NCBI GenBank assembly: GCA_018340805.1
Contig: JACMZG010001911.1
Span: 29,147,368 to 29,211,367 of the forward strand
Reading direction: 5' to 3'
Length of the DNA: 64,000 nucleotides
Source: Microvelia longipes
Taxonomy: Eukaryota > Arthropoda > Insecta > Hemiptera > Veliidae
Part shown: one piece after another, positions 51,664 through 63,878 of the stretch
Layout: each line of letters begins with the position of its first letter
Numbering within the stretch: position 1 is the first letter of the stretch
Position numbers and translations under genes: made by a program
The notes under the pieces: generated by a model
Told to the model about the DNA's origin: nothing
The model's input: the letters and a program-made list of their open reading frames with translations, nothing else
The model's database searches: none

Positions 51664-51804
51664 TATGGCGGTTCACTTAGATTTGAAATAATAATAAAAA
51701 ACTGACATGTTTACTTTATATTAAATATATTCATTAGTAGTGTTGTGGACGCGGACCAAGTTGTTATTATTAACTAGTATAGAGTTGTAATAGTAAGCAC
51801 TACA
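51664..51804 (+). repeat. 3' LTR (141 bp)
   Basis: Matches the 5' LTR over its full length with one 2-bp gap. Confidence 0.85.
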
Positions 51805-51821
51805 CATACATATATATGAAT

Positions 51822-51824
51822 GTG

Positions 51825-51867
<43 letters not shown>

Positions 51868-51897
51868 TATTATATATTATATATATATATATATTAT
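51822..51897. repeat. (TA)n microsatellite with phase flips
   Basis: Lies between the gypsy 3' LTR and the DNA transposon and directly abuts the transposon end. Confidence 0.9.
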
Positions 51898-52940
51898 AGG
51901 GTGGCCCTTAAAAATGAACTTTCATTTTTCTTTGCTCCCAACCCCTAATTTTGTTCAAATACATGAAAAAAAAATTCCATAAAAATTTTAGCCCGATCGG
52001 AGGTGATTAACAGGTGCCGCCGGGCCTTTGAAGTTTTACAGGTGTCAAAATTCGTCAAAATTGTGATTTTCGTGACAAATTTTTTTCTGTGATTTTTTAC
52101 ATTATTTTCTAAGTAAAAACAATGCTTAATCCACTAATTAGACACTATGAAATTATCATTATGACCTGAAATCATCTTAGTTTGTACTTAATCTGACATT
52201 TAATGGTGGACATATATATTTTTTCTGAAAAAGTTTTTAAAAAACATTTTTTTTCTTTACACTGCAAAGTACAACTCATATAATATGTTTTTTTGTTATC
52301 AATTCATTGGCATATTATGTTCTTGTATACTGTTTTCTATAATTTAAGACCAATAATTGGTTATTTATACCAAAATTAGCAGATCTAATGTGAAACATAC
52401 AAAACACTGTCATCCTATCTCGCAGTAGGTGAAAGCTAAGTAATGAGTGTAATAGTCCAATTCAGTTTCAAGAATTTTTAATTTTTTTTGGTTTAAATTT
52501 ATTTTCAAACAAACCATTATTGTGACATTTGAAACTTTGTGTGTTACCCCCCCCACACCATTTGCTTGACCTTCCCCCTCTTCCCTATTATGAAATATAA
52601 AATTTTATACAATTTTCACAAAAAATGAATAGAATAAAGAAAGGCAAGATAGGTTATAACTTTGAATAGAGTTATTAGTAATTGACACAAACTTGTTTAC
52701 CAAAATACTTTCAGGTAAAATAAACCTAGTGTCCACTTAAGGATTAAAGATGAGTTAAGGAAAAAACCATGCAAGATGGAAGTGATCTAAGCAGGGGTAC
52801 TATGAATGAATCATTTTAATCCCTTTGACTTACTTAAAAAAGTTCCAGTCTTAGATCAAACAACAAACTGTTACCATGAAATATTTTAATTTCTTTTTTA
52901 AATCAAGTGTTTGGTTTAAGTTGTTTGTTTAAGTTATAAA

Positions 52941-54253
52941 ATGACAAGTGAAAGAGTTCTTCGTTCTAACCATTGTTGTTGTCTTCAGAAAAATTCTTCT
53001 AAAACGACTGAGTTTGCAATCAGTAGTTGTTTTGCTTTTACAGACAGGCTGGATGATTTATTTGATATTGCCCATAGTGACGCCGAAAATCAAATAAAAA
53101 TCCAGGAGGACATAGACAGAGATGCTGTTCATGAATTAGTTACCACAGCAGAAGCGTTAGGCCATGATGCAAAGGACTTGATAATTAACAGAAAGTCAAT
53201 AAGCTGTAAACGATCCCAGTTAAGGATTCTTAGATACAAGGAAATGTTAAAAACCTTTAGTATTGATAGAAATCAGTGTTCTGTTGTGCATTGGGATGGG
53301 AAGCTTCATCCTAATATTACAAAAGACAATAAGATAGAGAGGTATGCAGTTCTTATTTCATATGGCGTAAAATCAAGTTGATAGGAGCTCCGAGCATACC
53401 ACAAGCCTGTGGTATGCTCGGAGCTCCTATCAATTCTGCTCCAGTAGCCACTGGAGCAGAATAAGCCGCATTAGTTTATAAATGTCTTGAAGAATGAGAA
53501 CTTCTTGATTCAGTCCAAGCGATGTGTTTTGACACCACGGCATCGAACACTGGTAAGAACAATGGAGCTTGCAGAAATATTGAGAACCTCTTAGAAAAGG
53601 ATTTTCTATACCTGCCTTGTAGGCACCACATATTTGAAGTGGTGTTAAAGGGTGTATTCAATGAATTGGTGGGACCGACTTTTGGGCCAGATTTTCCACT
53701 GTTTTCTAGGTTCAGAAACTCATGGGGTCAGATAGACCCAAAAAAATAGTCTTCTGGTATTGAAGGAGAATGTCCTAAAAGTTTAAGAAGAGATATGCTC
53801 GACTTCTTCGTAAAAAGTTTAAAAGAAAAACAATTAAGAGAAGATTACAGGGAGCTAATGGAGCTAGCAGTGATTTTTCTAGGAGAGACCCCGCCTCGAG
53901 GAGTGTCATTTAGAAAGCCAGGTGCTATTAGCCATACAAGATGGAAGTCGAAGGCGATCTATTGTTTAAAATTTTATTTATTTAGAAGTGAGTTCAAGTT
54001 GTCTACCAAAGAAAAATCTTTTCTTCTACCAAACAAAATTTTTCTTAGTAGAATTTTTCTACCTAAGAAAAATTCTATGAGAGAATTTAACATTTTTCTT
54101 ATTAGAGTGTATTTAAGAGCGTGGTATGGTGACACAAGTGCGAGTAAGGCCCCAATGTCACACTTGCACTTTATTCAATCATTAGTCAATAACGAGGCTA
54201 TAGATTTAAAAATTTGCAACGCTGTACTAAAAAAAATATTAACCATTTGTTAA
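52941..54253 (+). pseudogene. transposase-like gene, broken (CxxH-type RNase H fold?)
   Basis: ATG at 52941 opens 146 codons with a charged N-terminus and a SVVHWDGKLHPN block. A palindromic insertion then breaks the frame (53379-53465). The sequence resumes with AMCFDTTASNTG (about 53520), where the D is a candidate catalytic residue, and LPCRHHIFEVVL (about 53610), whose CxxH pattern recalls hAT-like transposases, then PLFSRFRNSW. After a TAG at about 53747 a third open part (53795-54253) has HTRWKSKAIYCLKFYLF. I have seen this protein family as uncharacterised insect proteins; I am confident it belongs to the transposon because it sits between its TIRs, less so about hAT relationship. Two further quasi-palindromes lie in the gene (see findings). 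Confidence 0.6.
53379..53465. repeat. double quasi-palindrome within the transposase gene
   Basis: 'ttgataggagctccgagc' with 'atacca' is inverted just downstream ('tggtatgc' then 'tcggagctcctatcaa'), followed immediately by 'ttctgctccagt'-agcc-'actggagcagaa'. The order is L, spacer, L inverse, R inverse, spacer, R, as if both flanks of a break had been copied backwards. Confidence 0.85.
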
Positions 54254-54924
54254 AGGTTAATAAATTTGGTAAGGGAAGAGGGGGGGGGGATCAAGCAAAG
54301 GGGGGTAACACACAAAGTTTCAAATGTCACAATAATGGCTTGTTTGAAAATAAATTTAAACCAAAATTCTCATTACTTAGCTTTCACCTACTGCGAGATA
54401 GGATGACAGTGTTTTGTATGTTTCACATTAGATCTGCTAATTTTGGTATAAATAACCAATTATTGGTCTTAAATTATAGAAAACAGTATACAAGAACATA
54501 ATATGCCAATGAATTGATAACAAAAAACATATTATATGAGTTATACTTTGCAGTGTAGAGAAAAAAAAATGTTTTTTAAAAACTTTTTTAAAAAATATAT
54601 ATGTCCACCATTAAATGTCAGATTAAGTACAAACTAAGATGATTTCAGGTCATAATGATAAGTTCATAGTGTCTAATTAGTGGATTAAGCATTGTTTTTA
54701 CTTAGAAAATAATGTAAAAAATCACAGAAAAAATTTGTCACGAAAATCAATTTTGACGAATTTTGACACCTGTAAAACTTCAAAGGCCCGGCGGCACCTG
54801 TTAATCACCTCCGATCGGGCTAAAATTTTTATGGAATTTTTTTTCATGTATTCGAACAAAATTAGGGGTTGGGAGCACAACATTTCTAACATTTTTTTTC
54901 ACCCCTATAGCTAAGGGCCACCCT

Positions 54925-55069
<145 letters not shown>

Positions 55070-56938
55070 AGATAGAAATAAATAGTGATATCTTAAACGA
55101 GATGATCGGGCCAGGGAAACTTAAGTTGAAATATGAATGCAAAGCTGCAAACGGTCATATTAGCTGAGCTCTGATCCACGAACTTGTGACGTGGAGGGTA
55201 ACACGGGTGACACGGAGGCGTAGAGGATGAAAGAATCCTTTTGTGGCGTCTTGGTTTCGAGTTTATTTATGGAACTCATGAAACTAAGCCACCAACTAAG
55301 GGTATTCTTAATATTATAAACACATATTATGATGAGCGATACTTTAGTTGTATTATTCAGTAATAAATTAAAATATAAAGATATAGATATTGATACATAT
55401 AAACCTAATATTTCGAATGGACTATTAGATACATTTTAGCTCAGAAGCTGAAGCATTTTTCCTTGAACCCCTCTAATGAGGCAACACTAAATAAATCAGT
55501 TTCGACTAAACTATGCTAACTAGTAGTGCGATTAAAGATGATATAATCAGATTACATACTTAGGAATAGTTTCCATGAAGCAAGTATTTTTCTTAAACAT
55601 TAAATTTTCTTCTAAAAATGATGCTTTTATAATTTTGTTAATTGTTAGAGATTTAAATTATATTGTCAAGTGCAGTATTTTGATTTTCTTTTTGTTATTT
55701 AGTTTATATTTTAAGATACGTGGCGTATATTTTATTTCTTTATTCTTTGTTTTAAGTTTCCAGGATTTCAGGTTTAAATATTTTAATTTTGTTTTGGGTT
55801 TATTATTGTTTTTCTTAAAAGTTAAAACATTATAATACAAAGTTTAACGTTTCTTACGTACAAAAATATGTTATGAAAATTCGAGGTATAATTTATAATA
55901 ATTTCTTAGAGGCCTACTGGAGAGTTATAACCTTATGTCATATAATTATTTTTACAAGTTTCCGATCTTCATGCTAATTTTTTTCCTGAAATAAGTACAG
56001 AAAGGATCTAATTACGCAGGTTTTTCAAGAGGCGTGGTTGAAGCCAAAAAAAGACGTTAAGAAAAATAAAAACAAAATACTTGCCACCCAACCTTGGCAG
56101 TGAAGAAAGGGCAAGGCCTGGGCGTGGTCGGGAGTTCAAGGAGGTACAACCATCCTGTACTGTTTGATATCCTTTTCGTTCTACCGGTACTGGACATTGT
56201 CTTTTTGCTTCTCTTATAACCATCTGTGATTTTTTACGTATTTGTAAAATATGATTGTAACGAAATCGGATCTATTGGAATATTCTTTAGAAAGAACTTT
56301 TTATATTGATACCTGCGGAATGGTATCCAAGTAATAGATAATGTAATAGGTTTTAGATAATTATTAATCAAATAAATGTTAAAAATATAAATAAATAAAC
56401 TATAAAATATTCATTTTATAGATAAACATTATAATTATAAGAATTTAGTATTAGGTTAACGCCTGTTCAGCTTGAGCCTATAGGGACAACCATGAACTGA
56501 TCTTTAATCTATGTACTTTGTAATTGTAAATAAATTATTTAATAATGATATTTAATAATAATAAAAAATGCCAGCCGAAAGAAATTTTGAATGCATGTAA
56601 AAAATACCTCTTACCCAAAACGGTTGTGTCTACCACCTGATATTATCCCAGTAGGGGTTATCCCTAATTTGATGTATACTGCATCACTTGCACCACTCGG
56701 ATTAGTAGTGCACTAATCTAAGTCTATGTGTCTATAATCTTAGTCTAATCTAAGTCTAATCTAATCTTGCAAGTGAAGGGCTATTTTCCTCAAAATTAGG
56801 AAACTCATATTATTATTATGTAATTACAATTATGTTATTACAACACAATAATGCAAACATTTATTATTGTTAATAAAGCTAAGATTTAATTGCATTTGTT
56901 ACTAAATAATAAATGTTGTTTATTGTTTGAAAAATTAT
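55070..56938. other. 1.9 kb without recognised gene
   Basis: A GC-richer patch (55150-55250) and another (56020-56220, with a 71-codon minus-strand frame) are unexplained. Short 'ctaatctaagt' direct repeats lie at about 56707-56765. The ORFs at 55575-55835 (+) and 55658-55840 (-) overlap and are hydrophobic or Lys/Asn-rich translations of AT-rich DNA. Confidence 0.4.
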
Positions 56939-56964
56939 AGTATATATATATACATACATATATA

Positions 56965-57048
<84 letters not shown>
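56939..57048. repeat. (TA)n microsatellite with phase flips
   Basis: About 110 bp of TA-type sequence. The part just downstream ('cctctgtccactccccc', 'aatctcataagctcaattttt') resembles 35895-35940 next to another short TA run, so both may be parts of one repeat. Confidence 0.9.
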
Positions 57049-57050
<2 letters not shown>

Positions 57051-57989
57051 TTGATCAGAGATTCCCCCTATCCAAATCCACCTCTGTCCACTCCCCCCTC
57101 CATGACTCTAATCTCATAAGCTCAATTTTTTACTTTGAAATTAAAAATTATCTTTGACACCTCACTTAGAGTGTCAAAAGTATAGACAAAAACATGTTTT
57201 GTATCTGGGAATGTGCTTTTATTTCTTAGAATGCATTTCGGAAAATTTGTTTACATGGATTGAAAGCCGGAATTTTCCTGATTAATTAATGCCAACATTC
57301 AATTTTTACGCATGGAAATTTGAACTGAGTATATAATTTCTTTCAAAATGGAAAACTTCGAAAGTTTAGTCTTAGATTTTATAATGTAACGAATAACACC
57401 TTCAACAACTGCCACACTGTATTATCGTTCTATAGACGAAAATATAAAGATTGTTTCTGATTTCAATGTTACCCTTAGAAATAAATGGTGTTATTATGGT
57501 TTTTACTCGATAGCAATGTTAGAACGTTAAAAGGTTCAACACTTTACACTTAGTTGAAAGGTTCTTCATGTTTTGAGTTTGTGAACGCTAAGAGTAAATG
57601 GAGATACTGTTTTGACGTCTAGGCCTTAGAAAGGAGGTTTCTGTATCACAACATGAATAATTAACACTTATATGTACAAAAGGCTTACATACTCTGAATT
57701 ATAAACATTAATGTAGTATAAACATTCTTGGTTCTATACACAAATTCATAGTGCTTCATCAACTAACTTAGTAAAGTATAGAGGTTCTATATTATGAATA
57801 ATATTTTAGGCAGAAAGATGCTTGAATATTCGATGTTATAATTAGCTTTTGTAAACTGTTATGGTTTAGAATTACCTTAAATTAAAATATAAATTTATCG
57901 TTGAAAATTGTTAACAACATTATTTATAATTTATTAATATAATTTTTTCAACAACTTCTTCGATATCATCTAAAACAAGTTTAAAATCA
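57049..57989. other. non-coding DNA
   Basis: No gene recognised; relation of its start to 35.9 kb noted in the preceding entry. Confidence 0.4.
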
Positions 57990-58378
57990 TCACTGCGTAT
58001 TTCTCTTTTAATCATAATCACTACTTATTTCTTTCTCATTTTATCATAATAATTGCTTATTTCTCTTTTAATCATAATGACTGCTTGTTTTTCATTTAAT
58101 CATAATCACTGTTTATTTCTCATTTAATCATAATCACCGCTTATTTCTCATTTAATCATCATCACTGGTTATTTCTCATTTGATCATAATCACTGATTAT
58201 TTCTCATTTAATCATCATAACTGCTTATTTCTCATTTAAGCATAATAACTGCTTATTTGTCATTTAATCATCATAACTGCTTATTTTTCATTTAACCATA
58301 ATAACTGCTTATTTCTCATTTAAGCATAATAACTGCTTATTTCTCATTTAATCATCATCACGCTTATTTCTCATTTAA
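57990..58378. repeat. 28-bp minisatellite, ~13 units
   Basis: Units of the type ttatttctcattta-atcataatcactgc, contiguous, with substitutions and few indels. Same unit length as the array at 46.9 kb but unrelated in sequence. Confidence 0.9.
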
Positions 58379-58659
58379 TTTGTTGTTTTTACGCTTAAAT
58401 TTTTAAACTGCAATTTTTGTAATTCAGTATAATAAGTCAAATTTATATCAATAATTAAATGAGATAGGGCGGCGTTAATACAATCTCCATATCCAATACC
58501 ATATCACTTACTGATGTGGTATACTTAACATACTTACGTTGCTTAAAGCTAGTAATGATGAACTATATAATTCATAAGGGTTCCTTGCAAATTTCTTTTT
58601 TTTATTTCTGTACCTTTATATTTTATGACTTATAATTATTAAAGTATTTCCTAAAATCA

Positions 58660-59435
58660 GCTATGGGTACCTTGGATCTTTTCCTTGCTATTTCGGATTC
58701 CCAACTCTCATTCTTACTTCTTTAGACTTAAATAAAGGAAAGAATAATTATTGGATTCTTTAGGCTCGCTTCGCTTGTCCTTAGAATAATATAATTATCA
58801 CCAAATTTATATTGCAACACGTCTTTGACTCGCTTCGCTCGTCCTCCAACAATAATTACGTTCGATTTATTCTCAGACTGTCACCATTCAGGCAGAGACC
58901 TCGCTGGATGCTACTTAACTTTAACGTTCCAACAAAAACCGTAGAAACACTTGCGTATCAAAACGAAACTTGTTATCATTGCTACTAAATTGGATTATTT
59001 TTTTATTTCTACAATTTTTCAAACACGTAAAAATTTAAGTAATGCTAATAATGTGTTGGTCCAATACACCACTAGGTGTGAGAGTGTGTGCTAAATTGTA
59101 AATCGATTAAAACAATCTGCTGATTCTGAATTTTCAACTTTTTGCTGATAATTGCCGGTTACTGACGTCATAATAATTTCTAGACTCTTTGGTTAGGATG
59201 ATTATACGATCATATTGCTACGATTATACATCATTATACGATCATCTGGGAACTACGATGATTACAAATACAAAAACATTCACATACACACAAAAAATAG
59301 CCAACATTGTGAAAATCACTCTGGGGTTTTTAAAATCACGTAAAACGCATAATTAAGGCGAAATCTAGGTGTCGAATTATTAGCACTAAAACAATATTCT
59401 ATATACCTTTTCTATATACCTTCAGTATAAATGTT
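58660..59435 (+). repeat. family A copy
   Basis: Starts 'tatgggtaccttggatc', has two 'gactcgcttcgctcgtcc'-type modules (about 58770 and 58835), 'ctgtcaccattcaggcagag', 'cggttactgacgtc' and 'tgaaaatcac', and ends near 'ttcagtataaatg'. The 3' terminus is diverged. No ORF. Confidence 0.65.
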
Positions 59436-60847
59436 ACTTTATAAAGTTATAAACAGATACTAAAGTTATGTTTTACTGAATTTAAGTGTCACAACATTGA
59501 TGGATGTTGTAAATTTCCGATATTTATTTCACGTGAATACAATTTTTCTTTAGCCTTCTTTTATAAGTAAAATTTAAATTGTATATATGTATATTAGTAT
59601 AATAAATACAATCTTTATACTTCAATAATATTATAATACTTCAAATAATATAATTTATTCCATACATTTTATAATTTTTATAGCAAAATATAGATAGTTT
59701 TCTTTATAATTTTACTGTTTGAGATACAATTCTTGTTTGGATAAGTGTAATGTTTATCTTGTCACTGTAATCAATATAATTCCAATTCTTTAGAACTCGT
59801 TAGTAGCAATATACAAATATTTGATATTATCTTTCATTTAATTTTATTTTAAGATTTTTAGCATTTATTTTTTGTTATGCGCTGGTCACAACTTTTCTTA
59901 GAAATGAAGAACATCACATTTTGGCATTTATCAATATTTAATCTTACATTTAACCCTGACGGTTGAAGATCTTCAGAGAGATCATTAGTGAATGCCTGAA
60001 GTGGTCATGTAATTTTATTTGCGATGTCAGTATTCTGGGAATTTGTGGTGGTTCCTAGTGAACTGCAATTACCAAAAGGTAACCAACACTACACAAATTT
60101 AAATCTAATTTATTCTTACATACTACCTCTTATAGAAGGCAGCAGGTAGATACAGAAATCAGGGGTGCGTCCAGAAAGCAAACCCATGATCTTTACTTTA
60201 GATGAATACCTGATCTTTTTTAATGTTTCAGCGTAGTAGTAATAATACTTCTAACTACTATTAAGCCTTAAGACTTCAGCAGGAGATTCTTAAAAACTTA
60301 CGGTACTTATATTTAACACATTTAAAGTAATTGAATTAAGTACCAGCTAGGATCTTATTAAAGGTATAAGAATTGTCGATGATGTTGCCTTTTGAAAAAA
60401 AAGTCGGTTCAGAATATTCAGATTTCTGAAAGTAGCTTTATAAGTCAATATAATAATAAGTAATATTATAATAATATTACTATAGCTTTAGTATACTATT
60501 AGTATAAGTAATCAGTTATTGTTCGATTGCATTTTAAAACAATGCTATTAGTCGGTTTTTAAAAACAAATTACAGAACCTGTTTGATTGAATATGTTTGT
60601 TACGAGCCAATATTAAATTTGTGACGTTTCAGTGTCGCCGTGGATTTAAGAATACTCTTGATTCTATGCCTATGGACAGGTTAATTAGTTTCATCTCAAA
60701 ATGGGGCTAGTGTTGTGCTCAGAAGTGGACAACACTGGGGCTTGTATTGTGTCAATCACTGTTAAACCACGTTTCTCCTGTGAATTGGGCTGTTGTGTAA
60801 TACACTACTAAAATTCTATAAAATTCTGTCTCCTAAAATCTTTTGTG
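59436..60847. other. 1.4 kb without recognised gene
   Basis: AT-rich; no repeat or coding feature that I can support. Confidence 0.4.
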
Positions 60848-60994
60848 TAACACATGGCTAAAATCAATTGACAGCGTGGAAAAATTATGCCAGGGAGCCA
60901 ATGAGGTTATTCCTGGATGTTTTAAATTGGACCAACCTCATTAGTTCCTTGACACTATTTTCTTGTGCTGTCAACTGATTTTAGCCATGTGTTA
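60848..60994. mobile_element. MITE family C, copy 2
   Basis: 147 bp. Ends TAACACATGGCTAAAATCA and its inverse at 60976-60994; internal arms share 'gccaatgaggttattcctgg' type sequence with the copy at 30.45 kb. Imperfect palindrome over its full length. Non-coding. Confidence 0.85.
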
Positions 60995-62079
60995 AACTAT
61001 ATATTTGGGATGATAAGGAATAGAACTCTTTCATCTATCTTGGTGAGCCAAAAGATCCGATCTCCGGGTTCCTTCTATTTATCCAGCCGATGTAGACTAA
61101 TTCCTTAGTAATCTATCACCTCTCCGTCAGTGCTCTCTCTTACTTCCCTTTCTCCAACCCTACCTAACTACTGTGGTATTGTAATAAATAATCAATTTTC
61201 TCAAGTCCATTAAACAAACTTTTTAGGTGAAACATTTTTGAATGATTCAAATTTATTTTCTGCTTCTGTCTACTATAATATGAGGAGGAAGTGTTATAAC
61301 AACGATTGCATCCTCAACCCTTTTTTAACAAATGTACACCTTTCAGCACTTAAACCGAAATTTAATAAAAAGTTACGTCCATATGCATGTGTGAATGAGG
61401 AGAAGGAGAAATCTTTCATGCCGTTTCAAATTAATGGTAATTTTAATTTAAAAAGATATGTACTAACTTTTGAAAAAAATGTGGTCTTAGCAAATTTCTT
61501 TATACGTATTCTGCTAATTTATAGTGATTCAAGTTTAACACGACTTTAACTTCATTTATTACTAGTTCTAAACGAATTAAAGAAGTGTATACTGCTGAGA
61601 GAGAGGCTTTCCATATTTTTGGTGTCTTGTATTCAGATTGTTTATTCGATCAGTCTAATTTTTAGCTAATATTTTATTTAGAATATTTCGTCACGTGCTA
61701 CTTTAAGACAGATAAATATAACTGTCTATTTAACCTTCTATTTTATAATGGTATTGTGAGTATATTTTATTTAACTAAGGCGTATAATAGTAGTTTGTAT
61801 CTCCTTTCTTTAGTTATGGTGTCAGTAACCTTTTATTAAACAGATTTAGCTTTGTTACATTCATAACAATATTGGAATGCCTGCATAATAGTATACAAAA
61901 TATTAATCTAATATATTACACTCGCCATGTTATTAAAACCATTCATTCATTCCGCACGGGCGTTATTAAGGTTTTTCTAAAAGAAAAATAATGTAAACAT
62001 TTATTTTTAATAGGGACAAACCTTATATATAATATGTAAAACTTTTTTAATAACCGATGTGTTATCAAATAATAAAATT
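60995..62079. other. non-coding; unrecognised 104-codon ORF at 61238-61549
   Basis: The ORF (plus strand) is not low-complexity but has no TTG-independent start, since its first codon is TTG. No domain is recognised, and there is no codon-usage or splice context to support a gene. Left uncalled. Confidence 0.3.
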
Positions 62080-62460
62080 CTGGCGCGGAGGTCCGCAAGC
62101 CAGGCAATTTTCTTTGAAATTCACGCTTTTTTGCTTATCAATCAAATTTTTATTTAAGTTTTCGATATTAGCAACCTGAGCAGTAGAGTCACTACTTATT
62201 ATTAATAATTTTTTCAAAGAAAATGCACATATTTATTCCTAAAATTATTATTTGCACTTACATGAAACTCAGTTTATGCTGTTTTAGTGCATTTTGTTTT
62301 TTGAAAAATCGACAAAAAAAAAATAATAAGTTGTCCTACTGTTCAGCTTATTACACTATTAGCGCACCATGAGCTGGCAAGAATGTAACAAATTACTGTT
62401 CTGAGCTGGATTTGAACCTTGGCTGAAGAAGGAATTGCTTTTTTGCATTGACACATAAAA
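62080..62460 (-). repeat. family D relative with tRNA-like head
   Basis: 'attctggcgcggaggtccgc' at 62085-62104 matches the family D arm start. About 62395-62425 on the minus strand holds a B-box-like 'aaggttcaaatccagc', as in the heads at 31.97 and 33.6 kb. The arm is single here, with no inverted partner. Confidence 0.55.
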
Positions 62461-63750
62461 TGAAGCTTCTTATACTCCTTGGCCGTTTTGCAGCACTTTT
62501 AAGTAACTAACTCTAAACTTTTGTTACTTTGTAAATATATATAAAAATAATATAAACTATAATCAACTCACAACCCTACGTAAAATGACTGTTCCCTTAT
62601 TATACTCTTGATTATCTTGAATACATTAGGAGTTAGAAAATTCAATTATATTTTCAATTATACTGTTCAAACATATTTTCTTGCCTAGGAAATTTCTAAC
62701 CTATTAAATTTAAATTGTAATCTTTTAATAATTATTATTTAATATAATTAAAATTCACAATCACGTCTTTTGTGTTCGAATAGTTCAGGATGAATTAAAG
62801 GGGTTTTAGTTTAGACGTATTGGATAATTTAACCTTATTGCAATGTTACATTACCGTACGGAATTAAGTAATGTAAAAACTAATTAAAATTTAATAAACT
62901 ATTAAATAAGAATGAATTAAGATTATTAATAAGCAACTATAGTAGACAATATTATTAAAATGTACAGGTGTCTTTCTTTTAAAACTGAAGGAATATGAAG
63001 TGAATGATTTTTTCATGATAGATTAAGAAAAATCTTGCATTGTTATTACACGAGTGATGTTAAAAAAAATTACAACTATAAAAATTGCTGTTAAAAATAT
63101 TTTCCAATAAATCATCCCTAGTCTAAAGAAACTAAAGCAACGATTGCTTTCTTGGCTTCAATTTTAAAAACTATCTTATTACAAGCAACATGGACTTTCC
63201 AATCCCTAGTGAACCGATTTATCTTTGTCTTGTGAAATTAATAGAAGAGATTTATTCTAGTAACAGAGTATAAAACCTATCCCAGAGATGTAGTTATATA
63301 CCAAGACTTGTCTCTTAGTTTGTGGCCAAGTGTGCCGCAAAATTTCCTAACACCACCCTATCCATTTCAAGATAGTCATTGAACATTTTTTTATCTTGGC
63401 ACCCAATGACAAAAGACTTGAAGAAAAATTGTGTTTTTCTTTGTTTCACAAAGAGTGATTAATCACAGTAGTTTTCTTGAGATAAAGAATAAAGTGTAAC
63501 TATAACAATATAAAAGAAATAAAATAATAGAGCAACAAATTTATTTTGTTGTAAATAGTTATTTAAGGGAGGAAACAGAGTAATTACGCCACGTTTGTGT
63601 TTAAATCCTGAGGCGTAGCCGTTTAACAAGCCGTAAAATGCTTCTTTCGTCCTTCAAAATATGGGCAGTAAGTTTATTTTTCCACTTTTTGAGTAAAAAT
63701 TATTTTCTATTTTTAACTTGGAGATAAATACTGTTATCAATTGTAATATT
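62461..63750. other. non-coding AT-rich DNA
   Basis: No gene or clear repeat recognised. Confidence 0.4.
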
Positions 63751-63878
63751 AGAGCTATTTAGAAGATACATATACTGTTGCCATGGAGCTACTTAGAAGT
63801 TTATTATTTCTAATACATATACTATTGCCATAGAGCCATTAGAAGTTTATTATTTCTAATATATATACTATTGCCAGT
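63751..63878. repeat. 46-47-bp tandem repeat, ~2.7 units
   Basis: 'tatactgttgcca' and variants recur at 63771, 63818 and 63864, separated by 'gagctacttagaag' and 'tttattatttctaat'. Confidence 0.75.

Larger units (their letters stand above)
47480..51804 (+). mobile_element. Ty3/gypsy LTR retrotransposon without env
   Basis: A 4.3-kb element: 5' LTR 47480-47622, gag with a zinc-finger-like Cys/His motif, pol (protease, RT, RNase H, integrase), polypurine tract, 3' LTR 51664-51804. CATA is present on both sides (47476-47479 and 51805-51808), a 4-bp target duplication. The LTRs differ by one 2-bp indel only, so insertion is recent or the arms were homogenised. Frame breaks occur in gag and pol. 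A Mag-type lineage is plausible from size and Gag finger but unverified. Confidence 0.9.
51898..54924 (+). mobile_element. DNA transposon with ~0.66-0.69-kb terminal inverted repeats
   Basis: Ends AGGGTGGCCCTTA / TAAGGGCCACCCT. The left inverted repeat runs 51898-52587, the right 54270-54924, with high identity and one ~35-bp gap (left has 'tgtaatagtccaattcag…', right lacks it). TA-rich DNA on both sides hides the target duplication. The central 1.7 kb encodes one protein on the plus strand (next entry). Superfamily not assigned from ends. The TIR length is unusual; long TIRs occur in several superfamilies. Confidence 0.85.

Noticed and set aside
55575..55840. Overlapping opposite ORFs (86 and 60 codons)
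   Set aside because: Hydrophobic and Lys/Asn-rich translations of AT-rich DNA in opposite directions; neither is recognisable.
57990..58378. Second possible CRISPR array (28-bp repeats)
   Set aside because: Also contiguous and spacer-free; AT-rich minisatellite.
61238..61549. 104-codon ORF as a host gene
   Set aside because: It begins with TTG, has no recognised domain, and no supporting splice or promoter context is visible.
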